A stretch of DNA of 55,149 nucleotides from assembly GCF_029543245.1 (NCBI RefSeq), contig NZ_JARQWV010000030.1, forward strand, positions 1-55,149. The letters are read 5' to 3'. Of this stretch, positions 16,764 to 23,727 are shown in pieces. The notes below the pieces were generated by a model. That model worked only from the letters and a program-made list of their open reading frames with translations. It did no database searches and was not told the DNA's origin. How positions within the stretch are numbered: position 1 is the first letter of the stretch; the number at the start of each line of letters is the position of its first letter. The translations under genes were made by a program, and so were the position numbers. The DNA is from Caulobacter endophyticus. GTDB taxonomy: Bacteria > Pseudomonadota > Alphaproteobacteria > Caulobacterales > Caulobacteraceae.

Positions 16764-17720
16764 TTAGGCCGCCGGCGCGGCGGCGGGGGCCGCGGCCGGA
16801 GCGGAAGCGGGAGCGGCCGGAGCAGCGGCGGCGGGCGTCGTGGCGGCGGGCGCGGCGGCCGGAGCGGCTTCGGCGGTCGCCGGGGCGGCGGGCGCCTCGG
16901 CGGGAGCCTTGGCCTTCACCCAAGCGTCGAACTCGGCCTGCGTGACGACCTTGATCTCGATCGGCATGAAGGCGTGGTCGATGCCGCAGAGCTCCGAGCA
17001 CTGGCCGTAATAGGTGCCCACCTTCTCGGCCTTGAACCAGGTTTCGTTCAGGCGGCCCGGAATGGCGTCGGTCTTCAGGCCGAAGGCCGGCAGGGCGAAG
17101 GCGTGGATCACGTCGGCGGCGGTGACCTGCACGCGCACCACCTGGTTGACCGGCACCACCATCGCGTTGTCGGCGGCCAGGCGATAGAGGCTGTGCGGCA
17201 GGCCCTTGGCCGCCACTTCTTCCTCGCTCAGCACCTTGGAGACGATCTCCGGCACCTTCTGGTCCGGATACTCGTAGCCCCAGTACCACTGATAGCCCGT
17301 GGCCTTCACGGTCATGTAGGGCTTGGGCATGTCGTTGTACTTGAACAACAGCCGGAACGAGAAGATGGCGATGATCATCAGGATCAGCACCGGCACGATC
17401 GTCCAGATGATCTCGATCGTGGTGTTGTGGCTGAACTTGGCCGGAACCGGGTTCGCCTTCTTGTTGTAGCGGATCGCGATCCAGACCAGCAGGCCCAGCA
17501 CCAGCAAGGTGATGAGCGTGATGATCGGCAGCAGAACCCAGTCGTGGAACCAGATGGCGTCGTGCTTGAGCACCGACGCGGCCGGCTGGAGGGCGATGCC
17601 CCCCGGCGTCGGCTGGCCCAATAGATCGTCGGCGAAGGCATGCCCCGCGAGCGTCGTCATGACGGCGGCGGCTGCAAAGCCCAACCCTTTCCGTCCCATC
17701 CCCTGAACTTGTGCCTTCAT
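16764..17720 (-). CDS. ctaC: Cytochrome c oxidase subunit II
   Basis: This 318-aa subunit accepts electrons from cytochrome c at the CuA centre. A Sec signal peptide (cleavage near GHAFA-DD, about residue 30) precedes two transmembrane helices and a periplasmic cupredoxin domain. The CuA ligands are in DVIHAFALPAFG and YGQCSELCGIDHAFMP. Aromatic-rich GYQWYWGYEYP is the cytochrome c electron entry motif. The last 65 residues are an Ala/Pro-rich tail with no known role. It is the first gene of the oxidase operon, transcribed from the divergent region 17721-18091. Confidence 0.97.
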   Translation of the reverse strand: MKAQVQGMGRKGLGFAAAAVMTTLAGHAFADDLLGQPTPGGIALQPAASVLKHDAIWFHDWVLLPIITLITLLVLGLLVWIAIRYNKKANPVPAKFSHNTTIEIIWTIVPVLILMIIAIFSFRLLFKYNDMPKPYMTVKATGYQWYWGYEYPDQKVPEIVSKVLSEEEVAAKGLPHSLYRLAADNAMVVPVNQVVRVQVTAADVIHAFALPAFGLKTDAIPGRLNETWFKAEKVGTYYGQCSELCGIDHAFMPIEIKVVTQAEFDAWVKAKAPAEAPAAPATAEAAPAAAPAATTPAAAAPAAPASAPAAAPAAAPAA

Positions 17721-18091
17721 TTCCCTCTCGGCCCGTTACGGCGGCGACCGGCTGTTACTCAGCCGTGTCCCCGCGCCGACATGCACAATACGACCGGTTA
17801 CGCGGACTTATGCAATCGACTTGAAACGGTCGAAAGCACTCCCCCCACGGCGCCGGCCGGTCGCAGGCGTGCTTACGCGCTTCAATCCCTGTTGCCAAGC
17901 ACCCGAAACCACACGTAGCGCAGGGGAATCGCGCCAGTTGAGAAGCGTTCTCAATAACTTTGCCGATTTCATCCACACGACCACGAGGCGAATCACATCG
18001 ATCCTCGAACATTGATAACTTGTAATAACAGCTACCTTGCATCGCACGCTACCTGGCCGTACAAGGTTCTCACGAACAGGAAACGAGAGCC
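17721..18091. promoter_or_regulatory. Divergent intergenic region between ctaC and padR
   Basis: This 371-bp gene-free stretch is less GC-rich than its surroundings, notably around 17940-18050. It should hold the promoters of both the cta operon (leftward) and the padR-DUF1700-GIN-tldD set (rightward). Two GAATC sequences (around 17925 and 17995) are potential CcrM methylation sites. I cannot place -35/-10 boxes with confidence, and I see no CtrA-type TTAA-N7-TTAA pair. PadR regulators often bind their own promoter, so an operator is expected near 18050-18090 but not identified. Confidence 0.5.
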
Positions 18092-18418
18092 GTGCCTGAA
18101 GCCATCGAAACCCAACTGAAGAAAGGCGTGCTGGCGCTGTGCGTGCTGGCCCTGCTGTCCAAGGCCGACAGCTACGCCTACGAGATCGCCAGCCAGCTGG
18201 CCAAGGACATCGACATGGGAGAGGGGACTATCTACCCGCTGATGCGGCGATTGCAGTCCGACGGCCTGGTCGAGACCTATCTGGTCGAGTCGTCCAGCGG
18301 CCCGCCCCGCAAATACTACCGCCTCACCGCCGCCGGCCGCGACAGCTTCGCCGCCCAGAAGAGCGAATGGGAAGCCTTCGCCAAGGCCGTGAACGACATC
18401 CTGGGAGCCGCCGCATGA
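18092..18418 (+). CDS. PadR-family transcriptional regulator
   Basis: This 108-aa protein is a winged-helix regulator of the PadR family, short (PadR-s2-like) form. The DNA-binding domain spans about residues 8-80: LKKGVLALCVLALLS, then SYAYEIASQL, EGTIYPLMRRLQSDGLV and PPRKYYRLTAAGR, all typical of PadR. The dimerising tail is a single short helix. The start is GTG at 18092, preceded by GAAACGAGAG. The stop overlaps the ATG of the DUF1700 gene (ATGA). PadR/DUF1700/GIN-type gene sets are common; the regulator is presumed to control its own operon. Confidence 0.92.
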   Translation: MPEAIETQLKKGVLALCVLALLSKADSYAYEIASQLAKDIDMGEGTIYPLMRRLQSDGLVETYLVESSSGPPRKYYRLTAAGRDSFAAQKSEWEAFAKAVNDILGAAA

Positions 18419-18981
18419 CCCGCGCCGAATTCGTCACACGCCTCAAGCGCGGCCTGGCCGGCCTGCCGGTCACCACGATCGCCGACGCCGTGGCCGACTA
18501 CGAGGCCCATTTCGACGACGCCATCGCCGCCGGTCGCTCCGAGGCGGAAACCGCCGCCGCCCTGGGCGACCCCGACCGCCTGGCCCGCGAACTGCGCGCC
18601 GAAGCGGGCCTCAAGCGCTGGGAAGAGACCAAGAACCCCTCGGCCGCGGCCGGCGCCGTCTTCGCGGTGCTGGGCCTGGGCGCGATCGACATCCTGATCC
18701 TGCTGCCCATCCTGATGGGGGTGATTGGGGCGCTGTTCGGCTTCTTCATGGCCGGGATCGGCATGTTCATCGCCGGCGGCTTCGTGTTCTCGGCCGGACC
18801 GTTCATGGATCCGCCGGGCGGCGCGGCCGTCGCCATCCTCGGCGGCATCGGCCTGATGGCCGCCGCCACCGCCCTGAGCGCGGTGACGGGCCTCGTCACC
18901 ATCGCCCTGGTCAACGGACTGGTCTGGTACGGCCGCCTCCACTACCGGCTGCTGAAGCCGGCCATCGAACCGCAAGCTTGA
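18415..18981 (+). CDS. DUF1700 membrane protein
   Basis: This 188-aa protein starts with the DUF1700/HAAS-type helical domain (about 1-70: MTRAEFVTRLKRGLAGLP, DYEAHFDDAIAAGRSE, ALGDPDRLARELRAE), followed by three or four hydrophobic segments. The domain is found beside PadR regulators in many bacteria, where it is thought to report on the membrane state, but no mechanism is proven. The ATG at 18415 overlaps the padR stop by 4 bases. An earlier in-frame extension inside padR is not coding in this register. Confidence 0.87.
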   Translation: MTRAEFVTRLKRGLAGLPVTTIADAVADYEAHFDDAIAAGRSEAETAAALGDPDRLARELRAEAGLKRWEETKNPSAAAGAVFAVLGLGAIDILILLPILMGVIGALFGFFMAGIGMFIAGGFVFSAGPFMDPPGGAAVAILGGIGLMAAATALSAVTGLVTIALVNGLVWYGRLHYRLLKPAIEPQA

Positions 18982-18990
18982 GGTCGCGCC

Positions 18991-19791
18991 ATGATCCGCA
19001 ACCTGACCATCATCGCCGTCGCCAGCTTCGTCCTGGCCGTGGCCTGCCTGGGAACCGCCTTCGCCATCGGCGGCCGTGAAATGGTCGCTCGGGGCGGCTG
19101 GACCATCCCCGCCAACCTCCACCTCAGCATCGAGGACGAGGACGGCAGCGTCACCATCCGTCCGGGCGGCGAGGTCACCGTCAAGGACCACGGCGTCGAC
19201 GTCAGCCGCGAGATCGCCTGGACCGGCGGCGAGGCCCTGCGCATCGACCTGCCCGCCCGGGTGATCTTCACCCAGGGCGACAAGGCCGGCGTCACCGTCG
19301 AGGGGCCCGAGCGCCTGGCCCGCCGCGTCGTCCTGACCGGCGACCGCCTCCACTTCGAAGGCGACGATGAGGGCTCCGGCGTCCAAGTCGGCGGCCACTT
19401 CCGCGTCCGGATGAACGGCGACGACCTGGTGATCCGCGTTACCGCCCCGTCGGTGCGCAAGTTCACCCTCAACGGCTCGGGCGACCTCGACATCCAGTCC
19501 TACGACCAGCCGGACCTGACGCTGGCCCTCAACGGCAGCGGCGAGGCCTACGCCTCGGGCAAGACGGGCAAGCTCGATCTCAAGATCGCCGGCTCGGGCG
19601 AGGCCGAACTGACCTCGCTGACCATCACCGACGCCAAGGTCGCGATCGCCGGCAGCGGCGAGGCCAATCTGGGCCCCACGGGCGAGGCCGACGTCGACAT
19701 CGCCGGCAGCGGCGAGGTGACTCTGACCGAGAAGCCCGCCAGCCTGTCCAAGTCGGTGGCCGGCTCGGGCGAGGTCAACGAGAGCTGGTGA
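18991..19791 (+). CDS. Exported GIN-domain (DUF2807-like) beta-repeat protein
   Basis: This 266-aa protein has a signal peptide or N-terminal anchor (ITIIAVASFVL-type core, residues 5-26). The second half contains tandem beta-strand turns, each ending NGSG or AGSGE, at roughly 17-22 residue spacing (six copies, about residues 160-262). This is the right-handed parallel beta-helix pattern of the head-GIN/DUF2807 family, named after adhesin heads but usually of unknown role. It lies 9 bases after the DUF1700 stop and is surely co-transcribed. It probably sits in the periplasm or on the outer surface. Confidence 0.85.
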   Translation: MIRNLTIIAVASFVLAVACLGTAFAIGGREMVARGGWTIPANLHLSIEDEDGSVTIRPGGEVTVKDHGVDVSREIAWTGGEALRIDLPARVIFTQGDKAGVTVEGPERLARRVVLTGDRLHFEGDDEGSGVQVGGHFRVRMNGDDLVIRVTAPSVRKFTLNGSGDLDIQSYDQPDLTLALNGSGEAYASGKTGKLDLKIAGSGEAELTSLTITDAKVAIAGSGEANLGPTGEADVDIAGSGEVTLTEKPASLSKSVAGSGEVNESW

Positions 19792-19847
19792 GCGATCCGG
19801 GGGCGGAGGGAGATGACGCGGAGCCTGCAAGCGCCTACCTTACAGGA

Positions 19848-21278
19848 ATGACCGCTCCCCTCTCCGCCCCCTCCCTGCTGGACGCCGCCGGCGTCGACCC
19901 GCAACGCGCCCGCGCCATCCTCGGCGAGGCCCTGGCCGGAGCCGACGACGGCGAGCTGTTTCTCGAGCGGTCCGAGAGCGAGGCCTTCGTCTTCGACGAC
20001 GGCCGGCTGAAGACCGCCTCCTACGATTCCGGCGAGGGTTTCGGCCTGCGCGTGGTGGCCGGCGAGACGGCCGGCTACGCCCACGCCTCGGAGATCTCCG
20101 AGGCCGCCATCGGCCGGGCCGCCGGCTCGGCCAGCCTGGCCAAGCGCGGCTATGCCGGGATTTCGGCCGAGGGCCCGCGCTCGACCAACGAAAAGCTCTA
20201 TGGCGAGGACGACCCGGTCTCCTCGCCCGCCTTCTCCGACAAGGTGTCCCTGCTTCAGGAAATCGACGCCTTCGCCCGCCAGCGCGACCCGCGCGTGGTG
20301 CAGGTGCTGGCCAGCCTGGCCGGCGAGCGCCGCGTCGTCGAGATCCTGCGCGCCGACGGCAAGCTGATCCGCGACGTGCGCCCGCTGGTGCGCCTCAACG
20401 TCCAGGTCACCGTCGAGAAGGACGGCAAGCGCGAGGCCGGCTCGTCCGGCGCCGGCGGCCGCGCCGGCTTCTCGGCCTGGATCAGCCCCGACAAGTGGCA
20501 GGGCCAGGTCGACGAGGCCCTGCGCATGGCGCTCGTGAATCTCGACGCCGTCGCCTGCCCGGCCGGCGAGATGGACGTGGTGCTGGGCCCGGGCTGGAAC
20601 GGCGTGCTGCTGCACGAGGCCGTCGGCCACGGCCTGGAAGGCGACTTCAACCGCAAGGGCATCAGCGCCTTCTCGGGGCGGATCGGCGAGCGGGTGGCCG
20701 CCAAGGGCGTCACCGTCTTCGACGACGGCTCGATCCCCGGCCGCCGCGGCTCGCTGACCATCGACGACGAGGGCACGCCGACCGAGCGCACCATCCTGAT
20801 CGAGGACGGCATCCTGGTCGGCTACATGCACGACCGCATGTCGGCCCGGCTGATGGGCATGGCCGCCACCGGCAACGGCCGCCGCCAGTCCTACGCCCAC
20901 ATGCCGATGCCGCGCATGACCAACACCGGCATGCTGGCCGGCAATGACGATCCGGCCGAGATGATCGCCTTGATGAAGAAGGGCCTCTACTGCGCCAATT
21001 TCGGCGGCGGCCAGGTCGACATCACCAATGGCAAGTTCGTCTTCCAATGCACCGAGGCCTATCTGGTCGAGGACGGCAAAATCACCGCCCCGGTCAAGGG
21101 CGCCACCCTGATCGGCGACGGCCCCAGCGCCCTGACCCGCGTGACCATGATCGGCAACGATTTCGACTTCGATCCCGGCATCGGCGTCTGCGGCAAGGCC
21201 GGCCAGGGCGTGCCCGTGGGCGTGGGCCAGCCGTCCTTGAAGATCACCGGCCTGACGGTGGGCGGCACGAATATCTGA
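19848..21278 (+). CDS. tldD: Metalloprotease TldD
   Basis: This 476-aa zinc metalloprotease of the TldD/PmbA family works as a heterodimer with TldE/PmbA on unstructured peptides (microcin B17 maturation, CcdA turnover in E. coli). The zinc motif HEAVGHGLEGDF lies near residue 256, and GKAGQGVPVGVGQPSLKI ends the conserved C-terminal region. The ATG at 19848 gives a length close to the 481 aa of E. coli TldD. A GTG at 19788, which overlaps the preceding stop, adds 20 low-complexity residues. No tldE lies in this window. A family A repeat follows 8 bases after the stop. Confidence 0.93.
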   Translation: MTAPLSAPSLLDAAGVDPQRARAILGEALAGADDGELFLERSESEAFVFDDGRLKTASYDSGEGFGLRVVAGETAGYAHASEISEAAIGRAAGSASLAKRGYAGISAEGPRSTNEKLYGEDDPVSSPAFSDKVSLLQEIDAFARQRDPRVVQVLASLAGERRVVEILRADGKLIRDVRPLVRLNVQVTVEKDGKREAGSSGAGGRAGFSAWISPDKWQGQVDEALRMALVNLDAVACPAGEMDVVLGPGWNGVLLHEAVGHGLEGDFNRKGISAFSGRIGERVAAKGVTVFDDGSIPGRRGSLTIDDEGTPTERTILIEDGILVGYMHDRMSARLMGMAATGNGRRQSYAHMPMPRMTNTGMLAGNDDPAEMIALMKKGLYCANFGGGQVDITNGKFVFQCTEAYLVEDGKITAPVKGATLIGDGPSALTRVTMIGNDFDFDPGIGVCGKAGQGVPVGVGQPSLKITGLTVGGTNI

Positions 21279-21285
21279 TCGTGAT

Positions 21286-21451
21286 CCCTCTCCCCTTGCG
21301 GGAGAGGGTGGCCTCCCGGAGGGAGGTCGGGTGAGGGGTCGAAAACCCTTTCCACCTCGACTTGCGGCGCGACCGGGCGCGGCTGTCAGGATCTGAGAGA
21401 CCCCTCATCCGTCGGCTTCGCCGACACCTTCTCCCGCAAGGGGAGAAGGGG
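21286..21451. repeat. Family A paired hairpin repeat, copy 1
   Basis: The left half starts with the hairpin CTCCCCTTGCGGGAGAGGG and runs to GTCGGGTGAGGGGTCG. About 50 unique bases follow, then the inverted right half from GAGACCCCTCATCCG to CTCCCGCAAGGGGAGAAGG. It sits just after tldD. Copies of almost the same size are at 37917-38081 and 50281-50443. The bases 21452-21580 beyond it hold no gene I can see and must contain the receptor promoter. Confidence 0.85.
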
Positions 21452-21580
21452 AAAACTGGACGCTTGCGTCCATTGATGTCCATTATTTAATCCACATTTC
21501 AAGCTTGTAACTTCCCCTCCCGCGCGCCTAAGGCCCAGTTTGCCGCTACGGAACTGGCGGGGGCCAGGGGACGGAAAGAC

Positions 21581-23605
21581 ATGCAGTTCGGATCGCTTTT
21601 CGCGGCCCTGGCGGCCGCAACGCCCGAGGCCGCGGCCCAGGCTCCCGTCGTCGCCGCGGCGACGGAAGGCGTCACCCGCTATCCCGCCGCCTTCTTCGCC
21701 GAGCGCCAGCCGCTGTCGGCCTACGACATGGTCGTGCGCGTGCCCGGCTTCACCTTCGACGGCGGCGACAGCGTGCGCGGCTTCGGCGGCGCGGCCGGCA
21801 ACGTGCTGATCGGCGGCCAGCGCCCGGCCACCAAGAGCGAGTCCCTTGAGGACGCCCTGCGCCGCATCCAGGCCGGCCAGGTCGACCGCGTCGAGATCAT
21901 CGTCGGCGGCGCGCCGGGCGTCGACATGCAGGGCAAGAATGTCGTGGCCAACGTCGTGCTGCGCGCCGACGCCAAGGGCTCGACCCTGCTGGCCGTGGCC
22001 AGCTCGTTCCAGCAGGACGGCCGCACCACCCCGGCCATGCGCTTCGAGGGCTCGCGCCAGTACGGCGTCAACGCCTTCGACTGGTCGCTGCTGGGCTTCC
22101 GCTATGTCGACGACGGCGCCGGCGAGGGCCCCAGGGTGGTGCGCCGGGCCGACGGCAGCGTCACCCCTTCGTGGCTCGACGAGACCGGCGGCGGTCACGG
22201 CCTGACCGCCAAGGCCAACCTCAAGCGCCCGCTGCTGGGCGGCCGGCTGTCGGTCAACACCGTCTACGAGCAGGAAACCTACGGCTGGAGCCTGGACGAC
22301 ATTCCCCCGGGCGGCGGCGATCACCTGAAGGTCGTCGACGCCGACGACCGCGAGGAAGGCGAGATCGGCCTGGGCTGGGAAAAGGCCCTGACCGCCAGGT
22401 CACGCGTCGAGCTGACCGGCCTGGTGCGTCGCAAGCACGTCGACTACGCCAGCATCTTCACCGAGGCCGGCGAGGCGGGACGCTTCACCTCGGCCCGCGA
22501 CAGCGGCGAGACCATCGGCCGGGGCGTGCTGCGCCACACGCTGAACCCCGTCCTGTCGTTCGAGGGCGGCGGCGAGATCGCGGTGAACTTCCTCGAGAGC
22601 CAGGTCGGCTACGTCGTCAACGGCGCGCCCCAGGTGCTGCCGGCCGCCAATGTGCGGGTCGAGGAAAAGCGCGGCGAGGCCTTCGGCGTCGCCACCTGGC
22701 GGGCCCGCCCCGACCTGACGCTGGAAGGCGCCCTGCGGCTGGAGCGCTCGACCATTTCGCAGACCGGCGACACCAATCTGGAAAAGTCGTTCACCTTCCC
22801 CAAGCCGCGCCTGTCGGCGACCTGGTCGCCCAGCGCCCACGACCAGTTCCGCGGCCGCATCGAGCGCGAGGTCGGCCAGCTGGACTTCACCGACTTCGTC
22901 TCGTCGACCACTTTCTCGACCGGCCGCGACACCGCCGGCGGGGCCGAGCTGTCGCCCGAGCACGCCTGGGTGTTCGAGGCCGCCTGGGAGCGCAAGTTCG
23001 GCAAGGACGGCGCCCTGGTGCTGACCGCCCGCCACAAGGAGATCAGCGACGTCGCCGACCGCATCCTGGTGGTCGACCAGGCCGGCAATGCCTACGACGC
23101 CCCCGGCAATATCGGCGACGCCACCAGCGACGAACTGGAGGTGTCGATGAACCTGCCGCTGGAGCGCTTCGTGCCCGGCGGCCTGCTGCGCGGCAAGGGA
23201 ACCTGGACCCGGTCGGAGGTCGTCGATCCGATCACCCGCCGCAAGCGCCGGATCAGCGACCAGGAGCCCTTCGAGGGCGAGCTGCGGTTCTCGCAGGACC
23301 TGCCCAAGCGCAAGCTGCAATGGGGCGTGGAGCTGTTCTCGGGCGAGACCGAGACGGCCTACGCCTTCAACGAGGTCAGCCGTTTCGAGATCGAGCCGTG
23401 GCTTTTGGCCTATGCCGAGGTCAAGCCGCGCCAGGGGCTGTCGCTGCGGGTCGAGGCCCAGAACCTCACCGGCCGCGGCCTCAACCGCCAGCGCGAGGTG
23501 TTCGAGGGCCGCGAGCGCGCCTCGGGCGACTTCGCCTATCTCGACGATCGCCGCGTCGACTTCGACCCGTTCATCTATTTCCGCCTGCGCCAGACCTGGG
23601 GCTGA
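21581..23605 (+). CDS. TonB-dependent receptor
   Basis: This 674-aa outer-membrane beta-barrel receptor has a plug domain at about residues 45-125, recognisable from AYDMVVRVPGFTFDGG, VRGFGGAAGNVLIGGQRP and IQAGQVDRVEIIVGGAP. The rest is alternating amphipathic strands, including ELEVSMNLPLE, and the protein ends in an aromatic-rich strand FDPFIYFRLRQTWG. It is short for the family, and the N-terminus up to AAAQA resembles a signal peptide with no basic residue before the core. A TonB box is not obvious. Substrate is unknown. A terminator follows; the convergent neighbour is a bacteriophytochrome. Confidence 0.85.
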   Translation: MQFGSLFAALAAATPEAAAQAPVVAAATEGVTRYPAAFFAERQPLSAYDMVVRVPGFTFDGGDSVRGFGGAAGNVLIGGQRPATKSESLEDALRRIQAGQVDRVEIIVGGAPGVDMQGKNVVANVVLRADAKGSTLLAVASSFQQDGRTTPAMRFEGSRQYGVNAFDWSLLGFRYVDDGAGEGPRVVRRADGSVTPSWLDETGGGHGLTAKANLKRPLLGGRLSVNTVYEQETYGWSLDDIPPGGGDHLKVVDADDREEGEIGLGWEKALTARSRVELTGLVRRKHVDYASIFTEAGEAGRFTSARDSGETIGRGVLRHTLNPVLSFEGGGEIAVNFLESQVGYVVNGAPQVLPAANVRVEEKRGEAFGVATWRARPDLTLEGALRLERSTISQTGDTNLEKSFTFPKPRLSATWSPSAHDQFRGRIEREVGQLDFTDFVSSTTFSTGRDTAGGAELSPEHAWVFEAAWERKFGKDGALVLTARHKEISDVADRILVVDQAGNAYDAPGNIGDATSDELEVSMNLPLERFVPGGLLRGKGTWTRSEVVDPITRRKRRISDQEPFEGELRFSQDLPKRKLQWGVELFSGETETAYAFNEVSRFEIEPWLLAYAEVKPRQGLSLRVEAQNLTGRGLNRQREVFEGRERASGDFAYLDDRRVDFDPFIYFRLRQTWG

Positions 23606-23679
23606 GCCGGACCGTCACAACCAGGCCGCCGCCCGCCCCCATCGGTCCCCAACCCAGCGGGCAGAAGCGGCCAACTCGC

Positions 23680-23718
23680 AAGGACCCCGGTTCGCCTTTG
23701 CCGGGGTCCTTTTTCTTT
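23680..23718 (+). terminator. Terminator after TonB-dependent receptor
   Basis: The stem AGGACCCCGG/CCGGGGTCCT (10 bp) with a 10-nt loop is followed by a T-rich tail (TTTTTCTTT). It lies 75 bases past the receptor stop and 10 bases before the end of the convergent kinase gene. On the minus strand it could also stop the kinase transcript, though that side lacks a long T run. Confidence 0.85.
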
Positions 23719-23727
23719 GGGCCGGGA

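Noticed and set aside
15079..16767. A 562-codon plus-strand frame opposite ctaD
   Set aside because: It is antisense to a gene with all catalytic residues. It is rich in His/Asp/Gly/Arg from reversed codons and has no family resemblance.
17721..18091. CtrA or FixK-type operator in the cta-padR region
   Set aside because: I searched by eye for TTAA-N7-TTAA and TTGAT-N4-ATCAA and found no convincing match.
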